This document shows positions 36,244-45,506 of a DNA stretch of 64,000 nucleotides, piece after piece. The translations under genes were made by a program, and so were the position numbers. Each line of letters opens with the position of its first letter. Position 1 is the first letter of the stretch. Below the pieces are notes generated by a model. That model was not told the DNA's origin. It did no database searches and saw only the letters and a list, made by a program, of their open reading frames with translations. Origin of the DNA: Parasphingopyxis sp. CP4 (GTDB lineage Bacteria > Pseudomonadota > Alphaproteobacteria > Sphingomonadales > Sphingomonadaceae); contig NZ_CP051130.1 of the NCBI RefSeq assembly GCF_013378055.1, forward strand, positions 868,001-932,000, written 5' to 3'.

Positions 36244-37464
36244 GTGACCGAGCCCAAGCGCACACAAATATGCATTGTTGGCGGCGGCCCCGCGGGGCTG
36301 ATGGCTGGATTGCTGTTTGCGCGGGCAGGCGTCGAAACACTGGTCCTTGAAAAACATGCCGACTTCCTGCGCGATTTCAGAGGAGACACCGTCCATCCCT
36401 CGACGCTGGAACTGTTCGACCAACTCGGCCTGCTCGATGAGCTTCTCGCCCTTCCGCACGACCGAGTGGAGAGTATTTCCGCTCAGATCGCAGGCCAGCT
36501 GGTTGAGATAGCCGATTTCCGTCGACTCAAAACCGTCGCCCCGTTCATTGCCATGATGCCGCAATGGGATCTCCTCAATTTCATATCAGCGAACGCCCAA
36601 CGATATCCCAGTTTTACGCTGAGAACCCAGGCGGAAGCAGTCGGAACAATCACGGATGACACGGACCAAGTGCGCGGCGTGAAGCTGGCGGATGGTTCCC
36701 GCATCGATGCCGATCTCGTTATCGCTGCCGATGGCCGTGGATCAGTCCTGCGACAATCCGCTCAACTGCCGCTTGAGCGCCTCGGCGCCCCAATGGATGT
36801 CTTCTGGCTCGAGATACCAAAGTCCGGCAAGGGGACAGCATTTGGCGTGTTCGAAAACAACCGAATTTTGATCCTCATCGATCGTGGAACCTATTGGCAA
36901 TGCGGCTTTGTGTTTGCCAAGGGCGAGGGCGAGCGCATCAAACAGCGCCCATTTGCGGAGTTTCAGGCTATGCTCATCGAGACTGCGCCGGTTTTGGCGA
37001 AGGGCGTTGAAACGCTGTCTGGATGGGACAGTGCCAACCTGCTTTCGGTGTCACTTGATCGTCTCTCAACCTGGCACAAGCCTGGCCTGCTTGCGATTGG
37101 CGATGCTGCCCATGCCATGTCACCAATCGGAGGCGTTGGGATTAACCTGGCTATTCAGGATGCGGTTGCGGCCGCCAATATTCTCGCCGCTCCGATCGCC
37201 AATGGGGACGATCCGGATCCATTACTGCACAAGGTGCAAGAACGGCGTTGGAAAGCTGTGGTCAAGACCCAGAAGCTGCAAAAGCTGGTGCAGGATCGGA
37301 TGATCGAACCGATGGTGTCAGGGCGCGCGGCGATGCGCAAACCGCCTCTACCATTGCGGCTGTTGAACGCCATTCCAAGCCTGCGCCGGTTTCCGGCACA
37401 GATTATCGGATTGGGCTTCGCACGTGAGCGAATTGAGGCACCGGACATTCATGATTTGGGCTGA
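36244..37464 (+). CDS. FAD-dependent oxidoreductase (PHBH/UbiH-type monooxygenase family)
   Basis: The 406-residue product is a group A flavoprotein. It has the Rossmann ADP-binding loop CIVGGGPAGLMAGLLFARAG, the second FAD/NADPH motif ADLVIAADGRGSVLRQ, and the third motif IGDAAHAMSPIGGVGINLAIQDA. The GDTVHPSTLELFDQLGLLDEL stretch suits an aromatic-ring hydroxylase. GTG 36244 is the only in-frame start before the FAD loop, so it decides the N-terminus. It stands alone between divergent and convergent genes. It could act on ubiquinone precursors or on an aromatic catabolite, and the sequence does not choose between these. Confidence 0.85.
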   Translation: MTEPKRTQICIVGGGPAGLMAGLLFARAGVETLVLEKHADFLRDFRGDTVHPSTLELFDQLGLLDELLALPHDRVESISAQIAGQLVEIADFRRLKTVAPFIAMMPQWDLLNFISANAQRYPSFTLRTQAEAVGTITDDTDQVRGVKLADGSRIDADLVIAADGRGSVLRQSAQLPLERLGAPMDVFWLEIPKSGKGTAFGVFENNRILILIDRGTYWQCGFVFAKGEGERIKQRPFAEFQAMLIETAPVLAKGVETLSGWDSANLLSVSLDRLSTWHKPGLLAIGDAAHAMSPIGGVGINLAIQDAVAAANILAAPIANGDDPDPLLHKVQERRWKAVVKTQKLQKLVQDRMIEPMVSGRAAMRKPPLPLRLLNAIPSLRRFPAQIIGLGFARERIEAPDIHDLG

Positions 37465-37496
37465 GCACCCGCGAATGAAAGGCCTTGCGCCGGATC

Positions 37497-38717
37497 CTAC
37501 CAGTCGTCCATCGCCGCTTCGAGATTGACGCGAACCGCCTCAAAGAACTGCTCACTGGTCATCCAGCTTTGATCAGGCCCGATCAGGATCGCTAGATCCT
37601 TGGTCATCTGGCCTTTTTCGACAGTTTCGATGCAGACACGTTCCAGTGTTTCGGCAAAGCGCGAGACATCCGGAGTTTCGTCAAATTTGCCGCGGTAAAT
37701 CAAACCGCGCGTCCAGGCGAAAATTGACGCGATCGGGTTGGTCGAGGTCGCCTTACCCTGTTCATGCATCCGATAGTGGCGGGTTACAGTGCCATGGGCG
37801 GCTTCCGCTTCGACAGTCTTGCCGTCCGGCGTCATCAGCACAGACGTCATCAGGCCCAGCGAGCCAAATCCCTGCGCCACCGTGTCAGACTGCACATCGC
37901 CGTCATAATTCTTACAGGCCCAAACGAACTTGCCGTTCCATTTGAGAGCGCTCGCGACCATGTCGTCGATCAGGCGATGCTCATACTCGATGCCGTGCTT
38001 TTCGAACTCGTCCTTGAACTCGGCTTCGAACACTTCCTCGAACAGATCTTTGAATCGGCCATCATATTTCTTCATGATGGTGTTCTTGGTCGAGAGATAG
38101 ACCGGCCATTCGCGCTGCAGGCCATAATTCATGCTGGCGCGCGCAAAATCGCGGATACTGTCGTCAAGATTATACATCGCCATGGCGACGCCAGGGGAGG
38201 GGAAATTGAACACTTCCTCGTCCATCACCGTGCCATCATCGCCTTCGAAAACAAGCCGCAGCTTGCCAGGGCCCGGAACCAGCATATCGGTGGCGCGATA
38301 TTGATCACCAAATGCATGACGGCCGATCACGATCGGATCCGTCCAGCCCGGCACGAGACGCGGCACATTGTCGATCACGATCGGTTCACGGAACACGACA
38401 CCGCCGAGAATGTTGCGGATCGTGCCGTTCGGCGATTTCCACATACGCTTGAGATCAAACTCTTCGACGCGAGCTTCGTCAGGTGTGATGGTTGCGCATT
38501 TTACACCAACACCATGTTCGCGGATTGCATTCGCCGCATCGACCGTAATCCGGTCATCGGTTTCATCGCGTTTCTGGATGGAAAGATCATAATAATGGAG
38601 ATCGACGTCCAGATAGGGACGGATGAGCCGCTCGCGGATCCATTCCCAAATAATCCGGGTCATTTCGTCACCGTCAATTTCGATGACTGGATTCTTCACC
38701 TTGATCTTGGTTGCCAT
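37497..38717 (-). CDS. icd: NADP-dependent isocitrate dehydrogenase
   Basis: Icd oxidatively decarboxylates isocitrate to 2-oxoglutarate in the TCA cycle. The 406-residue protein is of the homodimeric, eukaryote-like class: [21 protein letters not shown] at the start, [24 protein letters not shown] at the substrate site (SPNGTIRN), the catalytic Tyr in SMNYGL context and the metal-binding [10 protein letters not shown]. The cofactor loop [15 protein letters not shown] has Arg/His typical of NADP preference. It is divergent from psd and converges with the FAD monooxygenase gene. Confidence 0.97.
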   Translation of the reverse strand: MATKIKVKNPVIEIDGDEMTRIIWEWIRERLIRPYLDVDLHYYDLSIQKRDETDDRITVDAANAIREHGVGVKCATITPDEARVEEFDLKRMWKSPNGTIRNILGGVVFREPIVIDNVPRLVPGWTDPIVIGRHAFGDQYRATDMLVPGPGKLRLVFEGDDGTVMDEEVFNFPSPGVAMAMYNLDDSIRDFARASMNYGLQREWPVYLSTKNTIMKKYDGRFKDLFEEVFEAEFKDEFEKHGIEYEHRLIDDMVASALKWNGKFVWACKNYDGDVQSDTVAQGFGSLGLMTSVLMTPDGKTVEAEAAHGTVTRHYRMHEQGKATSTNPIASIFAWTRGLIYRGKFDETPDVSRFAETLERVCIETVEKGQMTKDLAILIGPDQSWMTSEQFFEAVRVNLEAAMDDW

Positions 38718-38818
38718 GCGCTGTTTCGCTTTCCAGATGGGGAGTTTCGAGAATTTGCCGATGGTCTAGGGCCCATCGGCTGCGCAATCAACCGGCTTTG
38801 AGAGGGAAAATGCAGTGA

Positions 38819-38847
38819 TTGTCACCCCGGACAGCCAACTGTAGTAA
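38819..38847 (+). promoter_or_regulatory. Putative promoter of psd-pssA
   Basis: TTGTCA (38819-38824) is five of six to TTGACA; after 17 bases comes TAGTAA (38842-38847). The psd ATG begins six bases later at 38854, so the predicted message is leaderless, and there is no ribosome-binding site. Confidence 0.35.
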
Positions 38848-38853
38848 GCGCGC

Positions 38854-39588
38854 ATGACAGAGCTTCAAAAGCCCCCGGAAGATGATCGCAATGTGCGCTG
38901 GCAATGGCCGCCCATTCATCCCGAGGCCTATGTTTATCTCGCCATCTCCTCTGCCGCAGCGATCTTTTTCCTGTGGTTTGACTGGGATATCATCGCCTGG
39001 CCGCTGATCGGCCTGACCATCTGGATCGCCAGTTTTTTCCGTGATCCGACCCGTGTTACGCCAAGCGGAGACGGCCTCATCATCGCACCGGCTGACGGAT
39101 TGGTTACGTTGATCCGCGATGTCGCGCCACCGCCCGAAATGGCTGGTCCAGACGCGCTCGGCAATGATGTGGTGTGCCGGGTATCGATTTTCATGAGCGT
39201 GTTCGACGTGCATATCAACCGGGCGCCGATGGGCGGCACCATCAAGGATGTAATCTACATTTCCGGGAAATTCGTGAACGCCGATCTCGATAAAGCGAGC
39301 GAAGACAATGAGCGTCAGCACATCCTGATGGAAACCCGCGATGGCCAACGGATCGGTTTCACGCAGATCGCCGGGCTAGTGGCACGCCGCATCGTACCTT
39401 TTGTTAAACCCGGCGACATGGTCGTTGCCGGACAACGCATTGGCCTTATCCGCTTTGGCAGTCGGGTCGACGTCTATCTTCCGGTCGGCACAGCGCCGCA
39501 GATTGCACTTGGTCAAAAGACAATTGCCGGCGAAACGATCATCGCCGAGATTGGTGACGATCGCCGCGCATTCGGGGTGACACAGTGA
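38854..39588 (+). CDS. psd: Phosphatidylserine decarboxylase proenzyme
   Basis: Psd converts phosphatidylserine to phosphatidylethanolamine in the inner membrane. The 244-residue product is of the short class common in alphaproteobacteria: an N-terminal membrane region ([32 protein letters not shown]), the ADG segment VTLIRDVAP, the conserved [15 protein letters not shown], and the self-cleavage site [11 protein letters not shown]. There Ser203 would become the pyruvoyl group after cleavage between Gly and Ser. pssA follows with a GTGA overlap, so the two steps are made together. Confidence 0.95.
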   Translation: MTELQKPPEDDRNVRWQWPPIHPEAYVYLAISSAAAIFFLWFDWDIIAWPLIGLTIWIASFFRDPTRVTPSGDGLIIAPADGLVTLIRDVAPPPEMAGPDALGNDVVCRVSIFMSVFDVHINRAPMGGTIKDVIYISGKFVNADLDKASEDNERQHILMETRDGQRIGFTQIAGLVARRIVPFVKPGDMVVAGQRIGLIRFGSRVDVYLPVGTAPQIALGQKTIAGETIIAEIGDDRRAFGVTQ

Positions 39589-40370
39589 AACCCAAGCTCG
39601 GTGGTGCGATGCGCGAAATTCCCCTGCGCGCGATTATTCCCAATGGGATTACCGTGCTGGCGCTGTGCATGGGCCTGAGCAGCGTCCGCTTTGCACTCGA
39701 CGCCAAATGGGAAACCGCGCTCACCTTTATCGTGATAGCCGGTGTGCTTGACGGGTTCGATGGGCGGATCGCGCGATTGCTGAACGGTCAAACGCGTTTT
39801 GGCGCAGAACTTGATTCCTTGTCAGACGTTATCGCCTTCGGGGTAGCACCGGCCTTTGTCGTGTATCTCTGGGCGCTGCAGGATGTGCCACGCTATGGCT
39901 GGATATTCGCGCTCGCCTATGCAGCCTGCTGCGCCCTGCGCCTCGCCCGTTTCAATGCCAGCATCGATGTCGATGAACAGCCCCATAAATCCGCAGGATT
40001 CCTGACCGGTGTGCCGTCGCCGACCGGGGCAGGGCTGTTGATGCTGCCAATCTTCCTGACACTCGTCACCGATCAACCGATTTTCCGAGAATTCTATGTT
40101 GTGGCCCCATGGACCGCGCTGATCGCCTTTCTCATGGTATCGGACATTGCCACATTCAGCTGGTCTTCGATCCGGTTGCGCCGGGGTATGCGCTTTGGCG
40201 CGATTGTCGGAATCGCGGCAATGATCGTATTGCTCGTCAATATCCCTTGGGTGACCTTCTCGCTGCTGGCGATCGCCTATATTGGCAGTATTCCGATCAG
40301 CATCGCCAGCTATGCAAAGGTCAGGCGGCGACGCGCAGCGGCATCCGAACCGGCGGCACTCGACGAATAG
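39585..40370 (+). CDS. pssA: CDP-diacylglycerol-serine O-phosphatidyltransferase
   Basis: PssA makes phosphatidylserine from CDP-diacylglycerol and serine. The 261-residue integral membrane protein has the CDP-alcohol phosphotransferase signature, DGFDGRIAR then [14 protein letters not shown]. Several membrane spans follow ([52 protein letters not shown]). The start is GTG 39585 within the psd stop. Its last 50 bases are also covered by the end of the small convergent membrane-protein gene. Confidence 0.95.
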   Translation: MKPKLGGAMREIPLRAIIPNGITVLALCMGLSSVRFALDAKWETALTFIVIAGVLDGFDGRIARLLNGQTRFGAELDSLSDVIAFGVAPAFVVYLWALQDVPRYGWIFALAYAACCALRLARFNASIDVDEQPHKSAGFLTGVPSPTGAGLLMLPIFLTLVTDQPIFREFYVVAPWTALIAFLMVSDIATFSWSSIRLRRGMRFGAIVGIAAMIVLLVNIPWVTFSLLAIAYIGSIPISIASYAKVRRRRAAASEPAALDE

Positions 40371-40569
40371 TCATCGTTGTCCCGACCGAACTCAATTGAG
40401 GGCGGCGGCGAATTCGGTTGTGGTTTCCGGAATAGGTTGCACCGGGGGATTGTGTTCCTAACAGCGCCCTGATGACCTTGTCCCAATGGCTATGCAGCGT
40501 GAGAATGATGACAGCCAGCGGCGCAATCAGAGCAAGAGCGAAAAAAGTGGTGGCCAGTAGCTGAAACAT
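40321..40569 (-). CDS. Small single-span membrane protein, unknown
   Basis: I do not recognise a family. The 82-residue frame starts with a hydrophobic span (MFQLLATTFFALALIAPLAVII) and continues with a basic cytoplasmic tail ([23 protein letters not shown]). The start at 40569 is chosen because AAGGAG lies eight bases upstream, which is strong for a spurious frame. The frame is open 25 codons further, but without such a signal. The last 50 bases overlap the end of pssA on the other strand. It is divergent from rpsB. It is probably a real gene, but the conserved part may be only the N-terminal half. Confidence 0.5.
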   Translation of the reverse strand: MFQLLATTFFALALIAPLAVIILTLHSHWDKVIRALLGTQSPGATYSGNHNRIRRRPQLSSVGTTMTIRRVPPVRMPLRVAA

Positions 40570-40681
40570 ATTATTCTCCTTCGTCGCACCAGGTGGCCCC
40601 ATGCTCACTCGGTGTTGGCGATTTATGTTCGCCTTGTGTTCCACTTTCTATGTTCCATAAATGTTCCGGTCAAGTCCGGGC

Positions 40682-40710
40682 TTGCATTTTTCTGACAGAC
40701 CGCCTATCTG
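40682..40710 (+). promoter_or_regulatory. Putative promoter of rpsB-tsf
   Basis: TTGCAT (40682-40687), 17 bases, TATCTG (40705-40710), leaving a leader of about 87 bases before rpsB. The rest of the 234-base gap between the small membrane-protein gene and rpsB (40570-40803) holds no gene that I can support. Confidence 0.35.
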
Positions 40711-40803
40711 CGCGCCATTCCACATGGAAGGCGCACATACCGGTGTCGGAGCCGAAGGTTCTGATTCTTGCTTTCCAGAGGTATAACCGGAAGGAGAAAG
40801 ACT

Positions 40804-41562
40804 ATGGCGGACATTTCCGTCAGCATGCAGCAATTGCTCGAGGTCGGGGCGCATTTCGGCCACCAGACCCATCGTTGGAACCCGAAGATGAAGCCGTATA
40901 TATTCGGCGATCGCAACGGGATTCATATCATTGATCTGTCGCAGAGCGTTCCGCTGTTCCAGCGCGCGCTCGATTTTATTGGCCAGTCCGTTGCAAGCGG
41001 CGGCAAGATCCTGTTCGTTGGCACCAAGCGCCAGGCGCAGCAGCCAATCGCTGATGCAGCGCGTTCGTGCGGCCAGCATTTCGTCAACCATCGCTGGCTG
41101 GGCGGCATGCTCACCAACTGGAAGACGATTTCGAACTCGATCAAGCGCTTCAAGAATCTGGAAGAGCAGCTGGGCGGCGACGCTTCGGGCTTCACGAAAA
41201 AAGAAGTCCTGCAGCTTACCCGCGAACGCGACAAGCTTGAGCTTTCGCTCGGCGGTATTCGCGACATGGGCGGTCTTCCGGACGTGATGTTCATCATTGA
41301 CGCGAACAAGGAAGAGCTCGCCATCAAGGAAGCCAATGTTCTTGGTATTCCGGTAGTTGCGATCCTTGATTCCAATGTGAGCCCGGATGGCATCGCATTC
41401 CCGGTTCCGGCCAATGATGACGCAGCCCGCGCCATTCGCCTTTACTGCGAAGCCGTTGCTGCAGCAGCTGGCGCCGGTTCGCAGGCAGCGGCCGCCGCTT
41501 CCGGCGAAGATATCGGCGCTGCGGCTGAACCGCCTGCCGAACCGGCCATCGCTGAAGCGTAA
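40804..41562 (+). CDS. rpsB: 30S ribosomal protein S2
   Basis: S2 binds late to the head/body junction of the 30S subunit. The 252-residue protein has the family signatures [25 protein letters not shown] (split near residue 15), [15 protein letters not shown] and [19 protein letters not shown]. An Ala/Glu-rich tail ends it, as is usual in alphaproteobacteria. ATG 40804 follows AAGGAG; the frame open upstream is not used. tsf follows after 87 bases containing a perfect hairpin. Confidence 0.98.
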   Translation: MADISVSMQQLLEVGAHFGHQTHRWNPKMKPYIFGDRNGIHIIDLSQSVPLFQRALDFIGQSVASGGKILFVGTKRQAQQPIADAARSCGQHFVNHRWLGGMLTNWKTISNSIKRFKNLEEQLGGDASGFTKKEVLQLTRERDKLELSLGGIRDMGGLPDVMFIIDANKEELAIKEANVLGIPVVAILDSNVSPDGIAFPVPANDDAARAIRLYCEAVAAAAGAGSQAAAAASGEDIGAAAEPPAEPAIAEA

Positions 41563-41588
41563 GCGAAACCGAAACACGACGTACATCG

Positions 41589-41613
41589 CGCGCCGGGTCC
41601 GCAGCCCGGCGCG
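41589..41613. other. Perfect GC-rich hairpin between rpsB and tsf
   Basis: CGCGCCGGG (41589-41597), loop TCCGCAG, CCCGGCGCG (41605-41613). The stem is nine perfect GC pairs. No T run follows, so it is not a normal terminator; it could be an attenuator, an RNase processing site or a stabilising element. Confidence 0.5.
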
Positions 41614-41649
41614 TCGATTGACCAACATTGCAAATATGAGGACGGACAA

Positions 41650-42573
41650 ATGGCCGATTTTTCAGCCAAGGACGTAAAAGAACTGCGCGATCGTACCGGC
41701 GCAGGCATGATGGATTCGAAGAAAGCGCTCCAGGAAAATGGCGGCGATATCGAAGCAGCAGTTGATTGGCTGCGCACCAAGGGCCTTGCCGCGGCCGCCA
41801 AGAAAGCTGGCCGCACGGCCGCTGAAGGCCTGGTTGGCGTTTCTGTCGACGGCACGACCGGCGCGGCAGTCGAAGTCAATTCGGAAACCGATTTCGTTGC
41901 GAAGAACGATCAGTTCCAGGATTTCGTCGGCACGGTTACTAATATTGCACTTGGCGTTGATGCAGATCTCGAAGCGCTCAAAGCGGCTGATTATGCTGGT
42001 GGCGAGAATGTCGAAGAGAAACTGACTGCTAACATCGCCACGATCGGCGAAAATCAGAGTCTGCGCCGTGTGGCGAAGACATCGGTCGATCAGGGTGTTG
42101 TCGTTTCCTATGTCCATAATGCTGCGGCACCGGGCATGGGCAAGATCGGCGTGCTCGTGGCATTGGAAAGTGCCGCCGCCGCTGATGTGCTCGAACCGCT
42201 CGGCAAACAGCTTGCGATGCACATCGCTGCGGCTTCGCCAATGGCGTTGACCGGTGACGATCTCGACGCGGACATGATTGAGCGTGAGCGCGCAATCGCC
42301 CAGGAAAAGGCTGCTGAGTCCGGCAAGCCTGACAATATCGTCGAGAAGATGGTCGAAGGTTCGATCGCGAAATACCGCAAGGAAAACGCGCTGATGAGCC
42401 AGGTTTTCGTCATGGATAACAAGACGAAGATCGAAGACGTAGTCGCCCAGGCCGGCAAGGAAGCCGGTTCGGAGATCGTCCTCAAAGACTTTATCCGCTT
42501 CCAGCTCGGTGAAGGCATCGAGAAGAAGGAAGAGAATTTTGCTGAGGAAGTGGCGGCTGCAGTCGGCGCATAG
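41650..42573 (+). CDS. tsf: Elongation factor Ts
   Basis: EF-Ts exchanges GDP for GTP on EF-Tu. The 307-residue product has the N-terminal UBA-like part ([21 protein letters not shown]), the core [13 protein letters not shown] that inserts into EF-Tu, and the [10 protein letters not shown] and C-terminal coiled-coil segments ([25 protein letters not shown]). GGACGG lies about ten bases before the ATG. It forms the classic rpsB-tsf pair and is followed by a hairpin terminator at 42617. Confidence 0.98.
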   Translation: MADFSAKDVKELRDRTGAGMMDSKKALQENGGDIEAAVDWLRTKGLAAAAKKAGRTAAEGLVGVSVDGTTGAAVEVNSETDFVAKNDQFQDFVGTVTNIALGVDADLEALKAADYAGGENVEEKLTANIATIGENQSLRRVAKTSVDQGVVVSYVHNAAAPGMGKIGVLVALESAAAADVLEPLGKQLAMHIAAASPMALTGDDLDADMIERERAIAQEKAAESGKPDNIVEKMVEGSIAKYRKENALMSQVFVMDNKTKIEDVVAQAGKEAGSEIVLKDFIRFQLGEGIEKKEENFAEEVAAAVGA

Positions 42574-42616
42574 CTGGTTCGCTAATCCACATCGAAGCAA
42601 TCAAATGCTTGGCAGC

Positions 42617-42656
42617 GGCGCGCACCCCCACTAGGGTGCGCGCCGTTCCTTTATTA
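42617..42656 (+). terminator. Hairpin terminator after tsf
   Basis: GGCGCGCACCC (42617-42627), loop CCACTA, GGGTGCGCGCC (42634-42644): 11 perfect pairs, followed by a moderate T-rich tract (GTTCCTTTATTA). It separates rpsB-tsf from the pyrH operon, at least partly. Confidence 0.65.
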
Positions 42657-42680
42657 CCCTTTTGAAAGACCGGACTGGCA

Positions 42681-43409
42681 ATGTCCCGCCCGCATTATAA
42701 CCGCATCCTCCTCAAACTGTCTGGCGAAGCCCTGATGGGCGACGGCCAATTCGGTATCGATCCCGAAACAACAGCCCGCATGGCGCAAGAGGTAGCCGCA
42801 GCGAAAGAAGCGGGCCACGAAATGTGCCTCGTCGTCGGTGGTGGCAATATTTTCCGTGGCTTAGCGGCTGCGGCCAAGGGTTTTGATCGGACCAGCGCCG
42901 ATTATATGGGCATGCTGGCCACGGTCATGAACGCGCTCGCGGTCCAAAATGCGCTCGAGCAGATAGGTCAAGACACCCGCGTTCTTTCAGCGATCCCGAT
43001 GGATACGGTCTGCGAGCCCTATATTCGGCGCCGTGCGATGCGCCATATGGAACGCGGGCGCATCGTGATTTTTGCAGCCGGTACGGGCAATCCCTACTTC
43101 ACAACCGATACTGCGGCTGCCTTGCGGGCGGCCGAAATGGGCTGCGATGCGCTGCTCAAGGGTACCAGCGTCGATGGCGTCTATGATGCCGATCCGAAGC
43201 AGGTTGCCGATGCGACGCGCTACGAAACGCTCAGCTATAATCGTGTCCTGTCCGACAATTTGAAGGTCATGGATGCGGCGGCTGTCGCACTATGTCGCGA
43301 CAATGACATTCCGATCGTTGTGTTCAACATCCGCGAGACCGGCAATCTGGCCAATGTTCTCAAAGGTGATGGAACGGCAACGACCGTGCAACAAGAAGGA
43401 GACGCCTGA
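42681..43409 (+). CDS. pyrH: Uridylate kinase PyrH (UMP kinase)
   Basis: PyrH phosphorylates UMP to UDP and is regulated by GTP and UTP in bacteria. The 242-residue product is of the amino acid kinase fold: [23 protein letters not shown], the UMP-binding [13 protein letters not shown], and the [22 protein letters not shown] region. It starts the run pyrH-frr-uppS-cdsA-dxr-rseP, in which each gene touches the next by one or four bases. Confidence 0.98.
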   Translation: MSRPHYNRILLKLSGEALMGDGQFGIDPETTARMAQEVAAAKEAGHEMCLVVGGGNIFRGLAAAAKGFDRTSADYMGMLATVMNALAVQNALEQIGQDTRVLSAIPMDTVCEPYIRRRAMRHMERGRIVIFAAGTGNPYFTTDTAAALRAAEMGCDALLKGTSVDGVYDADPKQVADATRYETLSYNRVLSDNLKVMDAAAVALCRDNDIPIVVFNIRETGNLANVLKGDGTATTVQQEGDA

Positions 43410-43966
43410 TGGCGCAATATGACAAGGGCGATCTTGAGCGTCGCATGAATGGCGCGATTGAATCGCTGCGTGGCGATCTTGGCGGCCTGCGGACGGGCCG
43501 GGCCAATATTTCGCTGCTCGATCCGGTTCAGGTCGAAGTCTATGGCAGCAATATGCCGCTCAACCAGGTGGCCACTGTCAGTGCTCCGGAACCACGGATG
43601 CTGACGGTGCAGGTTTGGGATGGCTCCAATGTGCAGCCGGTTGAAAAAGCGATCCGCGCGGCGGGCCTCGGCCTTAATCCGCAGCTTGATGGCCAGATGA
43701 TCCGCCTGCCAATCCCCGATCTCACTGAAGAGCGCCGCAAGGAGCTTGCCAAACTCGCAGGCCAATATGCCGAAAAAGCCAAGATCGCGGTGCGCAACGT
43801 CCGGCGTGATGGCATGGATGCGCTGAAGGCTGACGAGAATAAGAAGGAAATTGGCGAAGACGAGAAGAAGCGCTCCGAAGCCGATGTCCAGAAGCTGACC
43901 GATGACAAAATTGCCGAGATCGACACAATTTCCGGCGAGAAAGAATCGGAAATTCTCGAACTGTGA
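43409..43966 (+). CDS. frr: Ribosome recycling factor
   Basis: RRF splits the post-termination ribosome together with EF-G. The 185-residue product is full length and has [60 protein letters not shown] and the final long helix. The ATG shares one base with the pyrH stop (TGATG). Confidence 0.98.
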   Translation: MAQYDKGDLERRMNGAIESLRGDLGGLRTGRANISLLDPVQVEVYGSNMPLNQVATVSAPEPRMLTVQVWDGSNVQPVEKAIRAAGLGLNPQLDGQMIRLPIPDLTEERRKELAKLAGQYAEKAKIAVRNVRRDGMDALKADENKKEIGEDEKKRSEADVQKLTDDKIAEIDTISGEKESEILEL

Positions 43967-44718
43967 CGGCTGAACCGGCTCGATCCGTGGATGACGCGGC
44001 GGCCGGCACCGGCAGCAGCGAGGGGAGCCCTCGCCATATCGCCATCATCATGGATGGGAATGGCCGCTGGGCGCAACGCCGCGGCCTGCCGCGCATTGCC
44101 GGGCATCGCAAAGGTATCGAAGCCGCGCGAACGGTCGTCAAAACGGCCGGCGCCTTGGGTATCGAAGTCCTTACGCTCTATGCGTTTTCGTCAGAAAATT
44201 GGAGCCGACCGGCGTCGGAAATATCGGATCTGATGGATTTGCTCCGCCGCTTCATCCGCAAGGAGTTGGAAGCGCTGGCGGAGGAGGGGATACGCATCCG
44301 CGTGATCGGGGACTATCAAGCCTTCGAACCCGATGTCGTTGAGCTGATCGATCGGGCTATTGCGCGAACCGAGACCAACAGCAAAGCCACACTCGTTGTT
44401 GCGCTCAACTATGGTTCGCAGTCGGAAATCACCCAATCAGTCCGCAAAATCGCTGCCGATGTAGCGGCTGGCACGCTGAAAGCCGACGAGGTCACCAGCA
44501 GCACCATTGAACGTCATCTGAGCACGGACGGCCTGCCGCCACTCGACCTTCTCATCCGCACGTCAGGCGAATGCCGGTTATCCAATTTCCTGTTGTGGCA
44601 ATCCGCCTATGCCGAGCTCTATTTCACCGACACGCTCTGGCCGGACTTTGATGAGCAGTCGCTGCGCGATGCGGTATCCGATTTCAGCCAGCGCGAACGG
44701 CGGTACGGCGGTCTATGA
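43963..44718 (+). CDS. uppS: Undecaprenyl diphosphate synthase (cis-prenyltransferase)
   Basis: UppS elongates farnesyl diphosphate with isopentenyl diphosphate to the C55 carrier used for peptidoglycan. The 251-residue product has [20 protein letters not shown] with the catalytic Asp, [27 protein letters not shown] and [24 protein letters not shown] (split in two parts by the fold). The start is GTG 43963 within the frr stop. A 20-residue Ala/Ser-rich leader before the conserved core is longer than usual; no internal start with better signals is seen. Confidence 0.96.
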   Translation: MTAEPARSVDDAAAGTGSSEGSPRHIAIIMDGNGRWAQRRGLPRIAGHRKGIEAARTVVKTAGALGIEVLTLYAFSSENWSRPASEISDLMDLLRRFIRKELEALAEEGIRIRVIGDYQAFEPDVVELIDRAIARTETNSKATLVVALNYGSQSEITQSVRKIAADVAAGTLKADEVTSSTIERHLSTDGLPPLDLLIRTSGECRLSNFLLWQSAYAELYFTDTLWPDFDEQSLRDAVSDFSQRERRYGGL

Positions 44719-45506
44719 CCGAGCCCGCTGCGCCCGGCAGATTCCGCAATCTATGGACGCGCGCGATCACTGGCATCGTGCTCGTTGTCGTTGCCACCGG
44801 TGCGCTTTGGTTTGGTGAGTGGAGCTTCTTTCTGCTCGTGACACTGCTCGCTGGTGCAATGATGTATGAATGGTGCGGCCTGATGAAGGAGCCGGGCCGG
44901 AAAAAACTGACCGCTACTGTTTTAATGGTCGGCCTGATGATGCTGTTCAGCCCGACCTATGCGCCGGTCGATCAATCTGATGTCCTCGCCACGGCAATCA
45001 TCGCGGCTACGGTTGGCCTTGGGCTTTGGAGCATCCGGCTTGGCATCGGATATCTCTATATCTCCTTCGCATGTGTCGCGATCATCTTCCTGCGCGAGCA
45101 AGGCGGGTTGATCCTCACACTCTGGACACTCGCGGTTGTCTGGGGAACCGATATGGGCGCTTATTTCGCGGGCAAGATGATCGGCGGCCCGAAACTTGCC
45201 CCCCGGGTCAGTCCCAACAAAACATGGGCCGGCCTGATCGGTGGCATTGCGATCGCCACGATTGTCAGCCTCGTATTCGTCCAGACGACAGAGCTCAGCC
45301 CCGTGATCATCGCACTGGCGCCGGCCCTGGCCGTTCTCGCTCAGCTGGGCGACTTGCTCGAGAGCTGGCTGAAACGAAAGGCCGATGTGAAAGACAGTTC
45401 CAACATCTTTCCCGGACATGGCGGAGCGCTCGACAGGCTGGATGGAATTTTACCCGTCGCGATTTGCGTCGCCGGCCTGACGGCAACCGGATGGTTGGTG
45501 TCATGA
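44715..45506 (+). CDS. cdsA: Phosphatidate cytidylyltransferase CdsA
   Basis: CdsA makes CDP-diacylglycerol from phosphatidic acid and CTP, the substrate for PssA encoded 5 kb upstream. The 263-residue membrane protein has about seven hydrophobic spans and the signature SWLKRKADVKDSSNIFPGHGG followed by LDRLDG. The ATG overlaps the uppS stop (ATGA), and dxr begins in the same way at its own stop. Confidence 0.96.
   Translation: MTEPAAPGRFRNLWTRAITGIVLVVVATGALWFGEWSFFLLVTLLAGAMMYEWCGLMKEPGRKKLTATVLMVGLMMLFSPTYAPVDQSDVLATAIIAATVGLGLWSIRLGIGYLYISFACVAIIFLREQGGLILTLWTLAVVWGTDMGAYFAGKMIGGPKLAPRVSPNKTWAGLIGGIAIATIVSLVFVQTTELSPVIIALAPALAVLAQLGDLLESWLKRKADVKDSSNIFPGHGGALDRLDGILPVAICVAGLTATGWLVS

Noticed and set aside
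40648-42600. Antisense frames of 333 and 312 codons opposite rpsB and tsf
   Set aside because: Both mirror strongly biased ribosomal codon use, and neither has a ribosome-binding site or recognisable domain. Highly expressed genes often give such shadows.
45026-45502. A 159-codon upstream extension of dxr inside cdsA
   Set aside because: The conserved Dxr N-terminus begins at ATG 45503 in an ATGA overlap; the extension is only the cdsA sequence in another frame.
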